A stretch of DNA of 64,000 nt from Chitinophagaceae bacterium (lineage in GTDB: Bacteria; Bacteroidota; Bacteroidia; Chitinophagales; Chitinophagaceae): NCBI GenBank assembly GCA_016713965.1, contig JADJOC010000002.1, positions 163,501-227,500 on the forward strand. Direction: 5' to 3'. The notes beneath the pieces are model-generated. The model searched no databases. It had not been told where the DNA came from and worked only from the letters and a program-made list of their open reading frames with translations. The position numbers were made by a program, and so were the translations under genes. How positions within the stretch are numbered: the stretch's first letter is position 1; the number at the start of each line of letters is the position of its first letter. Below, piece after piece: positions 9,904 through 20,022 of this stretch.

Positions 9904-10878
9904 ATGCCTGAGCTTAAAAACAGACAATTTCTTGATTTTGAAAAACCAATAAAAGAATTATATGACCAGATAGATCAATTAAAAATTGCTGCCGAAAAAT
10001 CTAAAACAGATATGAGCAGCGCTATATCATTGTTAGAACAAAAAATCATTGACACTAAAAAAAATTTAACTGACAATCTTACCCCATGGCAAAGAGTACA
10101 ATTAAGCAGGCACCCTGACAGGCCATATACCTTGAAATATATAGACAAAATGTGTACCAACTTTATTGAATTACATGGCGACAGAAATGTAAAGGATGAC
10201 AAAGCTATGGTAGGCGGGTTTGCCCAACTAGGAGACGAAACGGTAATGATTATTGGCCAACAGAAAGGAATCAATACAAAAATGAGGCAGTTAAGAAATT
10301 TCGGTATGGCCAATCCCGAAGGGTACCGGAAAGCTTTGCGGTTAATGAGGCTGGCAGAGAAATTTAACAAACCAGTAATTACTTTAATTGATACGCCTGG
10401 CGCATACCCGGGTCTGGAAGCTGAAGAAAGAGGCCAGGGAGAAGCTATTGCACGAAATATTTTCGAAATGATCAGGCTTAAGGTACCGGTAATATGTGTT
10501 ATAATTGGTGAAGGGGCCAGCGGGGGGGCATTAGGCATTGGTGTAGGTGATAAAGTATTTATGATGGAAAATACCTGGTATACCGTAATATCTCCTGAAA
10601 GCTGTAGCAGCATACTTTGGCGCAGTTGGGATAACAAGGAAACAGCCGCAGAACAATTGCGTTTAACCGGTAACGATATGTTAAAATTCGGATTAGTAGA
10701 CGATGTAATAAAAGAACCTTTAGGTGGTGCGCATTGGGATTATGATGAGGCTGCAATTACTTTAAAACAATTTCTACTACCTGTAATAAAAGACCTGAAA
10801 CAAATACTGCCGGAAGAAAGGGTAAGCAACAGAATAAAAAAATTTGGGAAAATGGGCTTTTGGGAAGAAGTAGATTAA
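9904..10878 (+). CDS. accA: Acetyl-CoA carboxylase carboxyltransferase subunit alpha
   Basis: 324 residues, the usual length. Transfers carboxyl from carboxybiotin to acetyl-CoA, the first committed step of fatty acid synthesis, as an alpha2beta2 complex with AccD. Visible signatures: an N-terminal coiled segment (EKPIKELYDQIDQLK), WQRVQLSRHPDRPYTLKYI, the oxyanion-hole GQQKG and GEGASGGALGIGVGD regions, and the DTPGAYPGLEAEERGQ motif. ATG at 9904 sits 23 bp after a TAAATTTG-like box further upstream. Stands alone on the plus strand. Confidence 0.95.
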   Translation: MPELKNRQFLDFEKPIKELYDQIDQLKIAAEKSKTDMSSAISLLEQKIIDTKKNLTDNLTPWQRVQLSRHPDRPYTLKYIDKMCTNFIELHGDRNVKDDKAMVGGFAQLGDETVMIIGQQKGINTKMRQLRNFGMANPEGYRKALRLMRLAEKFNKPVITLIDTPGAYPGLEAEERGQGEAIARNIFEMIRLKVPVICVIIGEGASGGALGIGVGDKVFMMENTWYTVISPESCSSILWRSWDNKETAAEQLRLTGNDMLKFGLVDDVIKEPLGGAHWDYDEAAITLKQFLLPVIKDLKQILPEERVSNRIKKFGKMGFWEEVD

Positions 10879-11026
10879 TTTATTAATCATGCCATGAGCA
10901 TTTTATTTTTAAGGTCCTGCAAAATTTTAGCAATTATGTTATCAATGTTCAAAAGATAAAATCGCAAAGATTAGATACTTTATAAATCAATAATTGCTAA
11001 TGTCATTAATACAAAAACATATCTGT

Positions 11027-11034
11027 TACCTTTG
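11027..11034 (+). promoter_or_regulatory. Candidate Bacteroidota -7 box (TACCTTTG)
   Basis: TACCTTTG fits the TAnnTTTG consensus used by the primary sigma factor of Bacteroidota and lies 16 bp upstream of the ATG at 11051. I cannot place a matching -33 TTG at the usual spacing, so this is tentative. Confidence 0.35.
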
Positions 11035-11050
11035 TTAAAATAAAATAAAT

Positions 11051-12022
11051 ATGCTCAGAGTCGGGGTAATTGGCGTCGGTCATTTAGGAAAATTTCATTT
11101 AAATAACTGGAAAGAGATTGAAGGTGTTGAGATAGTAGGTTTTTTTGATTCAAATGATGAAACTGCAATGGCTGTGCAGGAAAAATATGGTTTATCATTA
11201 TTTAATTCAGCTGAAGAATTAATGGACGCATGCGATGCTGTAGATATTGTAGCCCCCACTACTTTTCATTTCGAATTATGCGAAGCGGCTATAAAAAAAG
11301 GGAAACATGTATTTGTAGAAAAGCCATTAGCCAACACAATGGAAGAGGCAAAGCAATTAGTAAAATTGTCAAAAGAAGCCAATTTAAAATTCCAGGTTGG
11401 ACATGTCGAAAGATTCAATCCTGCATTTGTAGCTGTAAGTGGATTAGCATTAAAACCAATGTTTATCGAAGTACACCGACTTGCCCAGTTTAATCCACGT
11501 GGTACCGATGTAAGTGTAATTTTAGACCTGATGATCCATGATATTGATATTATATTAAACCTGGTGCAAAGCAATGTAAATTTTATATCCGCAAATGGAG
11601 TTGCAGTTATGAGTGATACGCCTGATATTGCAAATGTGCGTATTGAATTTGATAATGGATGTGTGGCAAACTTGACGAGTAGCAGGATATCTATGAAAAA
11701 AATGAGGAAGATGAGGCTTTTTCAAAAAGATGCCTATATCGGAATAGATTTTTTAGATAAAAAAACAGAGATTATTAAGTTAAATGCACCTGGCGATAAG
11801 AATGTTTTCACATTTGACATCGAAACCAATAATGGTAAAAAAACAATTGCTATTGCCAACCCGGCAGTGCAAGATTGCAATGCTATAAAAATGGAATTAA
11901 TCTCTTTTAAAAATTCTATTATCAATAATACAAATACAGCGGTAAGTGCTGTAGACGGGTATAGAGCAATGGATGTGGCCCACCAAATATTGGATAAAAT
12001 CGGAAAAGCAAATTTTAATTAA
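11051..12022 (+). CDS. Gfo/Idh/MocA family oxidoreductase
   Basis: 323-residue NAD(P)-dependent sugar oxidoreductase. The Rossmann motif VGVIGVGHLGKFH begins at residue 4, the EKPLANTMEEA motif at about 95, and the GHVERFNPA region plus the HDIDIIL motif (catalytic His) follow in the substrate domain. Family members oxidise or reduce sugar-nucleotide or inositol rings. It is followed within 20 bp by a polyprenyl-phosphate sugar transferase, so a role in making a surface-glycan precursor is a reasonable inference, but the substrate cannot be read from sequence. Confidence 0.85.
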   Translation: MLRVGVIGVGHLGKFHLNNWKEIEGVEIVGFFDSNDETAMAVQEKYGLSLFNSAEELMDACDAVDIVAPTTFHFELCEAAIKKGKHVFVEKPLANTMEEAKQLVKLSKEANLKFQVGHVERFNPAFVAVSGLALKPMFIEVHRLAQFNPRGTDVSVILDLMIHDIDIILNLVQSNVNFISANGVAVMSDTPDIANVRIEFDNGCVANLTSSRISMKKMRKMRLFQKDAYIGIDFLDKKTEIIKLNAPGDKNVFTFDIETNNGKKTIAIANPAVQDCNAIKMELISFKNSIINNTNTAVSAVDGYRAMDVAHQILDKIGKANFN

Positions 12023-12038
12023 TAATCATAGTGAAAAT

Positions 12039-13427
12039 TTGAAACAATCCAGGTTACATATTGTTTGGTATGCCGTAGGAGATTTTTTTGCTGCTTTAAT
12101 ATCATGGACAGTTTTCTGCTTTTTTTATAAATCATTATCCGGCACTCCTTACTCAATAAATAATTTATTTTTTATAAAAATTATTGCTGTAGCACTGGCA
12201 TGGAACATGTTATACCAGCTTTTAGGAAATTATAAAAATATCTATACCAAATCCAGACTGGCCGAATTAGTAAGTACGACCGTAGGCTCATTTATTGGTT
12301 TTACAGGTATTTTACTTTTTATTTTTATAAATAATAATGCTCAGAATTTTATAGTGCATTATAAAGAATTCTTTTTTCTATTATTACTGCAAATTTTTAT
12401 TACTTATTTTATCCGCCTGCTATTTCTGAATAAAGCAAAAAAAGATTTGCTTACAGGCAAAATTTTTTTTAATACATTAATTATTGGAGAAAAAAAAAAT
12501 GTAACAGAACTAAATAAATCCATCCTCAATAACCGGGAGAAAACAGGCTACAGAATAATAGGCTTTATCAATCCTTACCAGGATAATGATAATAATGGTA
12601 TAAAGAATTTAGGCACTTTAAATAATGTAAGTAAGACAATTGATGAGAATAATATTGAAGAAATAATAATTGCCATTGATAAAAAAGACAGGCATCAACT
12701 TGAAATAATATTACAAAAGCTTAGCAGTAAAGATGTGAATATAAAAATCACCCCGGATACTGTGGATATTATGACCGGGGCTGTACAAACTACCAATGTT
12801 TTAGGTGTACCACTAATTGATTTACATATAGGATTATTACCTGCATGGCAACAAAATATTAAAAGATTAATTGACCTGGTAACCGCGGTAGCGGGAATAA
12901 TTATATTATTTCCTTTATTTATTTTTATAGCAATAAGGGTCAGATTTTCCTCTAAAGGACCACTATTTTATTCACAGGGTAGAATTGGCTTTAAAGGAAA
13001 AGAATTTTTGATGTATAAGTTTAGAAGTATGCATGTAAATGCTGAAAAAAACGGACCACAACTAAGTATAGACAATGATCCACGTATTACAGCATGGGGC
13101 AGAACCATGCGTAAATGGCGGCTGGACGAACTACCACAATTATGGAATATTATAAAAGGCGATATGAGCCTTGTGGGTCCCAGGCCGGAACGCAGCTATT
13201 ATATTAACCAAATAATGGAACAGCGCCCCGAATATAAATTTTTACTTAAAGTGAAACCTGGTATTACAAGCTGGGGAATGGTAAAATTCGGATATGCCTC
13301 TTCTGTTGAAGAAATGATACAACGCATGCCATATGATTTAATGTATATTGAAAACATTTCTTTAGCGCTGGATTTTAAAATAATGCTGCACACTATAAAA
13401 ATAATTATTTCCGGCAAAGGCAAATAA
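12039..13427 (+). CDS. Exopolysaccharide/undecaprenyl-phosphate sugar transferase (WbaP/EpsE-type)
   Basis: About 463 residues. Four to five N-terminal membrane segments (VWYAVGDFFAALISWTVFCFF and following) are followed by a soluble nucleotide-binding-like domain and a C-terminal bacterial sugar transferase domain with a membrane re-entrant helix (RLIDLVTAVAGIIILFPLF), then YKFRSMHVNAE, RKWRLDELPQLWNIIKGDMSLVGPRP. It would move a sugar-1-phosphate to undecaprenyl phosphate at the inner membrane. No ATG is well placed. TTG at 12039 puts the start just after the upstream oxidoreductase stop; an upstream start overlapping that gene is possible. Confidence 0.85.
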   Translation: MKQSRLHIVWYAVGDFFAALISWTVFCFFYKSLSGTPYSINNLFFIKIIAVALAWNMLYQLLGNYKNIYTKSRLAELVSTTVGSFIGFTGILLFIFINNNAQNFIVHYKEFFFLLLLQIFITYFIRLLFLNKAKKDLLTGKIFFNTLIIGEKKNVTELNKSILNNREKTGYRIIGFINPYQDNDNNGIKNLGTLNNVSKTIDENNIEEIIIAIDKKDRHQLEIILQKLSSKDVNIKITPDTVDIMTGAVQTTNVLGVPLIDLHIGLLPAWQQNIKRLIDLVTAVAGIIILFPLFIFIAIRVRFSSKGPLFYSQGRIGFKGKEFLMYKFRSMHVNAEKNGPQLSIDNDPRITAWGRTMRKWRLDELPQLWNIIKGDMSLVGPRPERSYYINQIMEQRPEYKFLLKVKPGITSWGMVKFGYASSVEEMIQRMPYDLMYIENISLALDFKIMLHTIKIIISGKGK

Positions 13428-13483
13428 ATACTGATTATTTTGATTGATGGGTTTTGTTTATTTTTGGATAAACACAAAATGCT

Positions 13484-16319
13484 TTGAAAAAATTATTACT
13501 AATTCTTTTCTTTGCTGCCAGCTGCCAACTGTTAACTGCCAACTACCCCCTTACTGGCAGCAGCAGGTTGATTACAAAATATACGTGAGCCTGAATGATA
13601 AAAACCATTCCCTCGATGGCCATATTAAAATAGACTACTTTAATAATTCACCGGATACATTATCTTTTATCTGGATACATGTATGGCCCAATGCGTATAA
13701 AAATGATAAAACAGCATTAAGTGACCAATTATTAGAAAATGGCAGTACTGATTTTTACTTTAGTGATGATGAAAAAAAAGGATATATCAACAGGCTGTCT
13801 TTTACAATTAATGGGGCTTTAGCCAATATTCAGGATCATCCTGAACACCAGGATATTATTAAAATCATTTTACCCAAACCTCTTCTTCCAAAAAGTATTG
13901 TAAAGATTGAAACTCCTTTTCATGTAAAACTACCTTACAATTTTTCCCGTGGTGGCCATACTGATCAAACTTATCAAATAACACAGTGGTATCCCAAACC
14001 TGCTGTGTATGATAAAAAAGGATGGCACGCAATGCCCTATTTAGACCAGGGTGAATTTTATAGCGAGTTTGGTAATTATGAAGTACAAATTACTTTGCCT
14101 TCCAATTACATTGTTGCGGCAACAGGAGAATTACAAAATAAAGAATTACTCGGTTTAACCATTAATAAAAATAAAGAAAATATCCAGCCAGCATCTCCAA
14201 AAGAAAAAAATAAAAAAAATCAAAAAATCAAAAAAACAGATAAAATCCCACTTTCTGCTAAAGAAAATACCACATGGAAATACGAACAAAAAAATGTACA
14301 TGATTTTGCCTGGTTTGCCGATAAAACATTCAGCGTTACACATGATACTTTACAATTAAACTCTGGCAGAGTAATTAATTTATTTTCTTACTACCACCCT
14401 AGTCAAAATGCTGTTTGGCAAAATAGTAATCAATTTTTAAAAAAATCGATATTATCAAGAAGCAAGTGGCTGGGAGAATATCCTTATAATGTAGTAAGCG
14501 CAGTAGAAACCCCGATGGGCTTCGCCGGTGGCATGGAGTATCCTACAATTACAAGCATATCCCCGGTAAAAACAGCAAAAGATTTAGAATCAATTATACA
14601 ACATGAAGTGGGCCATAACTGGAATTATGGCATTCTTGCTACCAATGAAAGAGAGCATCCATGGATGGACGAAGGCATTAACTCTTATTATGATGAAAGA
14701 TACGAGCAGGTAAATATGAATAATCATATTGTTAAGAAAGAAGGTTTTTTTGAAAAAAAAATACCTGAAAATTTTCAGCAGAATATTCTTAATACTTTAA
14801 CAGCCATAAAAAAAGACCAGCCAATTGAAACTGCATCTGAAAAATTCAGTGTATTAAATTACGGAGCTATTGCTTACTACAAAACTGCACAATGGTTAAA
14901 GCTTTTAGAAGAGCATTTAGGCACAGAAATATTTGATAAATGTATGCAGGAATATTATAACCAGTGGAAGTTTAAACACCCTTATCCTGGAGATTTTAAA
15001 AATGTTATAGAAGAGATAAGCCACAGAAATGTTGATTCAATTTTTAATCTTTTAACAAAAAAAGGTTCCCTGGAAAAAGCTAAAAAAAAGCAGTTAAAGC
15101 TAACCGGTTTTTTTAATCTTGCCCATACCGATAAGTATCAATACATTGCCCTGGCACCTTCAATAGGTAATAATTATTACGATAAATTTATGATTGGAGT
15201 CTTATTACACAATTATTCTTTACCCTTATCAAAATTTAATTTTTTTATATCGCCTTTATATGCAACCGGTAGCAAGCGGCTGAACGGAATTGGCAGTATA
15301 GGTTACAATTGGTTTCCGGGCAGCAATGGTAGTAAGATAAAACTATCCTTAGCAGGTGCCACATTTACAGGAAATACTTTTACAGATTCTGTTGGCAATA
15401 TTGCATACCTGGATTTTTCAAAAATTGTACCATCGCTTAAAGTTAATTTTGCCCCGGCAAATCCCAGGAGCAGCATTACAAAATATTTACAATGGAAAAC
15501 ATTTTTTATTAATGAGCGGGGAGTTTCTTTTGCAAGAGATACTATAAAGCAAATTGATATTATCAGTTATCCTGTTAAAAAACGCTATATAAACCAGCTG
15601 CAATATGTAGTGGAAAATAACAGGAAACTATATCCGTACAAAGGAGCACTACAGGTAGAGCAGGGAAATGATTTTGCACGGATAAATTTTACTGGTAATT
15701 ACTTTTTTAATTATCCCAAAGGCGGTGGAATGAATGTGCGGCTTTTTGCCGGTAAGTTTTTTTATTTAACTGATAAAACATTTATCAAACAATTTGAAAC
15801 AGAGGCCTATCATTTAAATATGACCGGCCCTAATGGTAATGAAGATTACACTTACAGTAATTATTTTATGGGTAGAAATGAATTCGATAATTTTTATGCG
15901 CAACAAATTATGATGAGGGACGGTGCTTTTAAAGTACGTACAGATTTTTTAAACAGCAAAATCGGTAAAACTGATAATTGGCTGAGTGCCATAAACTTTA
16001 CTACTGATATTCCAAAACTATTAATCCATTACAGGTGCTACCGGTAAAAATTCCTTTAAAGGCATTTGTAGATATTGGCACTTATGCCGAAGCCTGGAAA
16101 AAAGAAGCTCCTACAAGCAAATTTATTTATGATGCCGGCCTGCAATTATCTTTATGCAACAATATGATAAATATTTATTTTCCGATTTTATACAGCAAGG
16201 TATATAGCAATTATTTTAAATCTACTATTACAGAAAAGCGTTTCCAAAAAAACATTTCTTTTAGCATTGATATACAAAATTTCAATCTTAAAAAATTCAT
16301 GCCACAATTATCACTATAA
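13484..16319 (+). CDS. Secreted M1-family (aminopeptidase N-like) metallopeptidase, two frameshifts
   Basis: Reconstructed length 945 residues. Gluzincin active site is seen in GGMEYPTI followed by HEVGHNW and the zinc Glu in WMDEGINSYYDE; the N-terminal beta domain carries the LSFIWIHVWPNAY pattern. The last third has no catalytic motif and may be beta-rich. Two missing bases split the frame: one in the C-run at 13546-13550, which otherwise removes a clear signal peptide (starting TTG at 13484), and one in the A-run near 16017, which cuts off the last ~95 residues. Both are homopolymers and both corrections join continuous protein. The signal peptide is encoded by a 7-bp-period repeat (see 13515-13549). 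The acyltransferase-like gene follows 2 bp later. Confidence 0.82.
13515..13549 (+). repeat. 7-bp-period degenerate tandem repeat inside a signal-peptide coding region
   Basis: Five consecutive heptamers: CTGCCAG, CTGCCAA, CTGTTAA, CTGCCAA, CTACCCC. In frame they encode AASCQLLTAN, the hydrophobic/c-region of the M1 peptidase signal peptide. Similar period-7 tracts with other unit sequences lie at 50537, 51417 and 57703. Confidence 0.75.
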
Positions 16320-16321
16320 TA

Positions 16322-17223
16322 TTGATTATACAATATATACCATATGGCCAGATAGATAAAATAAAATTGGATGCCTGTATAGCTGTCGCTGATAATAGTT
16401 TAATTTATGCTTACTCATTTTACCTGGATGCTATGACAGACCAATGGGATGCAATAATCATCAATGATTACGAAGAGGTAATGCCATTGCCTTGGAAAAA
16501 AAAATGGGGAATTAAATATTATTATAATCCTCCTTTTACACCACAGTTAGGATTATTTAAAAAAGGTAACAGTGCTATCTCCGCTGATATCTTAGCATTA
16601 ATTCAAAGGCGGGTAAAGTATGGAGATATTTTTTTTAATTATAAAAATACCGTCGCTTTACAAACGCTCCAACAGACTAATTACATTATCCCGCTCAATC
16701 AACAATATATAAATATTGCGGCTGGCTATAAACTCTATTTAAAAAATATTTTAAAAAAATCAAAAAAAGAAAATTTTATATATTCTGAAAAAGAAAATTT
16801 TGATACAACTGTAGCTTTATACCAACAATATTATTTTGAAAGAACACCACATGTAACAAAAATTGATTACGAGCATTTTCTTAATTTATGCAAGTTGCTT
16901 TCTATAAAAAAAATGGCTTTTACCAGGGGTATCCTGGATAGCAACAATGAAATTTTATCCACTAGTATATTTTTACTGGATGAAAAAAGAATTTACTATA
17001 TAATGAATGCGAACACGCCAAAAGGCAAGGTAAAAGAAAGCAATTCTATTTTACTGGATAGTGTAATTAAAGAATTTTCAGGAAGAGAATTAGTTTTTGA
17101 TTTTGAGGGTCAGATATTAAAGGGGTAAAATTCTTTTATGAAAAATTCAATCCCATAAATGAGCCTTATTTTTATTATCATTTTAATAATTTGCCCAGGA
17201 TTTTACAACTGGTTAAGAAATAA
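16322..17223 (+). CDS. GNAT/FemAB-like acyltransferase-fold protein (one frameshift)
   Basis: 300 residues after restoring one base near 17115-17120. No signal peptide. It has the alpha/beta pattern of a GNAT or FemAB-type transferase. The C-terminal DFEGSDIKGVKFFYEKFN motif, recovered only after correction, is the pattern I associate with uncharacterised Bacteroidota proteins of this fold that follow envelope enzymes. The uncorrected frame stops at 17128 and lacks the last ~30 residues. Begins 2 bp after the M1 peptidase stop, so co-transcribed, and its 3' end overlaps convergent ispD by 11 bp. Substrate unknown. Confidence 0.65.
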
Positions 17224-17893
17224 CAGGCGTATCTTCCAATAAATTATCTGCAATAATCAAATCTATTTTTTGAGTAATTTTAATATTCTGTTCATCGCCT
17301 TCTACCAGGTTTATTTTTAGACCAAAGGCTTCTACAACTGCTGCTTCATCAGTATATTTATCTTTATAATCTATAGAATAAGCAGGCAATAAAATTTTGC
17401 TGTGAAACGTTTGAGGGGTCTGTACCAGTTTAACATTTTTTCTTTCCAATGCTTCGTTGCCATTTTCAGTAATCATCCTCAGGCTGTCTTTGCTATCAAT
17501 TACCGGTACTGCAGATCCTGTTTCAATTGCAGCAGCATAGCAACGCTGTATTAATTGTTTTGTAATAAAAGGCCTTACCCCGTCATGAACAAATATCATG
17601 CTTTCTTCTGTGATCATTGCCAGTCCGTTTTGTACGGAATGAAACCTTGTGCGGCCACCTGCTGTAATTTGTATTCGGTTATAATCAAAAAATGCATCAA
17701 TAATTTCCTGCCCGGCTGCTATATGAGCTTCCGGCAAAACCAAAATTATTTTCAAATCATCGTAAGCTTTTAAAAAGCTGTTAATAGTATAAAATAAAAC
17801 AGGCTTTCCCTTCAATAATAAAAATTGTTTTGGCACCTCATTGTTCATCCTGGTTCCTGATCCCCCGGCTACGATTACAGCAATTTTTTTCAT
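17213..17893 (-). CDS. ispD: 2-C-methyl-D-erythritol 4-phosphate cytidylyltransferase
   Basis: 226 residues. Third step of the MEP isoprenoid pathway, CTP plus MEP to CDP-ME. CTP-binding loop IVAGGSGTRM is at residues 7-16 with Lys in PKQFLLL, and FVHDGVRPF, VPVIDSKDSLR and VQTPQTFHS are all present. Cytoplasmic. Other MEP-pathway genes are not in this window. Its 3' end overlaps the convergent acyltransferase-like gene. Confidence 0.94.
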   Translation of the reverse strand: MKKIAVIVAGGSGTRMNNEVPKQFLLLKGKPVLFYTINSFLKAYDDLKIILVLPEAHIAAGQEIIDAFFDYNRIQITAGGRTRFHSVQNGLAMITEESMIFVHDGVRPFITKQLIQRCYAAAIETGSAVPVIDSKDSLRMITENGNEALERKNVKLVQTPQTFHSKILLPAYSIDYKDKYTDEAAVVEAFGLKINLVEGDEQNIKITQKIDLIIADNLLEDTPVIS

Positions 17894-17965
17894 ATGTGAA
17901 AGGTTTGATTATTTAATTAACACTCTTATTAATTGATCAATAGAATTATAACTGTACAAGAGTGA

Positions 17966-17998
17966 TTATTATTTCCTTTCCCCGGAAGGAAATAATAA
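17966..17998. repeat. Perfect 13-bp inverted repeat with 7-nt loop
   Basis: TTATTATTTCCTT and its exact complement AAGGAAATAATAA flank TCCCCGG. It lies between ispD and the isoaspartyl peptidase, 164 bp past the latter's stop. There is no T-run, so terminator function is doubtful. Confidence 0.6.
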
Positions 17999-18077
17999 CA
18001 GAACAAGTTCGCAACGATGATGCCATAAAAAACTACTGCCGGTAAAAAAAGTATTATTAAAGCAAAGCTTTTTCCGG

Positions 18078-18153
18078 GAACACGGATAGCGCAGATGAAA
18101 CTGGTTAAAAACGATTTATTAATCAGCGTCAATCCGTAAAAACAGCATCATCC
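18078..18153. repeat. Intergenic ACGGAT-type repeat element, copy 1
   Basis: Starts GAACACGGAT, continues with GATGAAACTGGTTAAAAACG and ends with AATCCGTAAAAACAG. The same order of blocks occurs at 56808-56888. This looks like a dispersed non-coding repeat. Confidence 0.5.
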
Positions 18154-18161
18154 ATGCTTTA

Positions 18162-19113
18162 TTAATCTTTATAGATGCCGATATAATCTTCGCCTTTGCT
18201 ATTTTTAAAACCACGGTACATTCCTGCACTATTAAAAACCATGGCTGTATTACCCTTGGCATCTACACCTATCATTCCGCCTTCGCCTTTAATAGCCACT
18301 AATTTTTTTAAGCGTTACTTCATCCATGGCTTGTTGCAAACTCATGCCTTTGTATTCCATCAGGCAGCTGACATCATATGCAGCCACTGCCTTGATAAAC
18401 GGCTCGCCATGGCCGGTACAGCTAATGGCGCAGGTTTTATTATTGGCATAAGTACCGCTCCCTATTACGGGGCTATCGCCAATACGGCCGTATTTTTTAT
18501 TAGTCATACCGCCCGTACTGGTTGCTGCGGCTATATTTCCTTGCATATCGCAGGCTACAGCGCCCACGGTACCAAATTTTTTATCTTTTAATAATTCTTC
18601 TACATCCTGGTGGGTATGGTCTAAAGAGTAATTATCACCATCCCTGATCGCTTTCCACTGATCGTACCTAAACTTAGAAAAAAAGTATTCATCCGGCTCC
18701 AGCTTTAACCCATGCTTAATGGCAAAATCGTTAGCACCTTTACCGCTTAAAAATACATGATCACTATTATTCATCACTTCTGCAGCCAGTTCAACAGGAT
18801 TTCTTACATTTCTTACACCGGCTATTGCGCCTGCAGACAAATCTTTACCATCCATAATTGCTGCATCCATTTCCTGCACACCTTTTTTGGTAAATACAGA
18901 TCCCCGGCCTGCGTTAAATAACACATTGTCTTCTAATATTACTACTGCGGCCTTTGCAGCATTGGCGGCTGATCCACCTTGTTCAAGTACTGCATACCCA
19001 GCATTTACAGCATCTTGTAAACCTTGTAAATAAGCTTTTTCCAGGTCATCAGTCATATCTTCCTTTAATATGGTACCGGCTCCGCCGTGAATCACTATTG
19101 AAAATGGTTGCAT
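18162..19113 (-). CDS. Isoaspartyl peptidase/L-asparaginase (Ntn hydrolase), one frameshift
   Basis: 316 residues from ATG at 19113. A plant-type asparaginase precursor that self-cleaves before Thr in KFGTVGAVACD to give alpha and beta chains. IVIHGGAG at the N-terminus, the GGSAANA segment, FNAGRGSVF and TSTGGMTNKKYGRIGDSP are all standard. One extra A in the A7 run around 18304-18310 ends the frame early at 18289. Removing it gives KKLVAIKGEGGMIGVDAKGN, the expected beta-chain C-terminus. The enzyme cleaves beta-aspartyl peptides and asparagine in the cytoplasm; no neighbour suggests a particular pathway. Confidence 0.9.
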
Positions 19114-19382
19114 GCTTTGATTAAATTTTATGAGCAAAAATATTTAATTTAACGGCACAAAATTTCAAAATAATAGCAATAAAGATTAGATTAACGCTAA
19201 TGATTAACCGATTATTCTTAATATGTACTAATGTGCAGGAAATTTGTAAGAGTTAACACAGAATCCCTTTTATAATTACGCACAGCCGCCTAAGGACAGA
19301 CTGTGCTGAGAAATAAAGAGAATAATTTATTAATTTTATTAAATAAGTAAAATTTTGTATATTTAAAGCTAATGGCGATGTT

Positions 19383-19958
19383 ATGAACAAACTACTCTTA
19401 TTGACACTTTTCAATTTAATTTCTGTTCTAGGCTTTAGTCAACAAACAACTAATTATGAAAAAATAGAAACAATTCCCAAAATATCAGCTTATGCTTTTT
19501 TGCCAGACATTCATATTATGGAAGATAGTTTAACTATCGATTCAAGTTCAGGAAGTATAAAAACCTTTGGAGCTGAGCATAATTCACAAATATTTGATAC
19601 AAATGAAAAATATTTAGAGTTTCTAAAAAGACTGATGATTTACTTCGGTTACGGTTATGAAATTCAGAAACAAATAAAAGATTTTGTAACAATAACATTT
19701 CTAATCAATCCTGAAGGATATCTTGATTATCGATATCCAAGATTGATAAAAGCGATAGAATATCAACCAATCAATTTAGAAATCATCAGAGTATTTAAGA
19801 AGTTACGTAAAATAGTTCCGCCAACTGACAAAACAAAAAAAAATGTATGGACTTTAGTCACCTGTAGAATTTATTTTGATATTTCGCCGATTCCGCCAAG
19901 AAAAAAAATTGAACCGACTTTACAAAAAATATCCAGCCAAGCTGGCCCGTGTGGCTAG
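19383..19958 (+). CDS. Secreted protein with TonB C-terminal-like domain
   Basis: 191 residues with a signal peptide ending near LGFSQQ. Residues about 95-170 show the strand-helix-strand pattern of a TonB_C-like fold: VTITFLINPEGYLDYRYPRLIK, a helix with IIRVFKKLRKIVPP, then a last strand TCRIYFDI. There is no N-terminal membrane anchor or proline-rich spacer, so it is not a normal energy transducer. The last residues (SSQAGPCG) are encoded by a GC-rich palindromic stretch, unlike the rest of the gene, and may be a later addition. Stands alone; function unknown. Confidence 0.55.
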   Translation: MNKLLLLTLFNLISVLGFSQQTTNYEKIETIPKISAYAFLPDIHIMEDSLTIDSSSGSIKTFGAEHNSQIFDTNEKYLEFLKRLMIYFGYGYEIQKQIKDFVTITFLINPEGYLDYRYPRLIKAIEYQPINLEIIRVFKKLRKIVPPTDKTKKNVWTLVTCRIYFDISPIPPRKKIEPTLQKISSQAGPCG

Positions 19959-20022
19959 ATGATATTGTCCTTACCTAGGCTCGTGCCTCACGAATCATAC
20001 GCTTAAATTTATCCCTTTTCAG

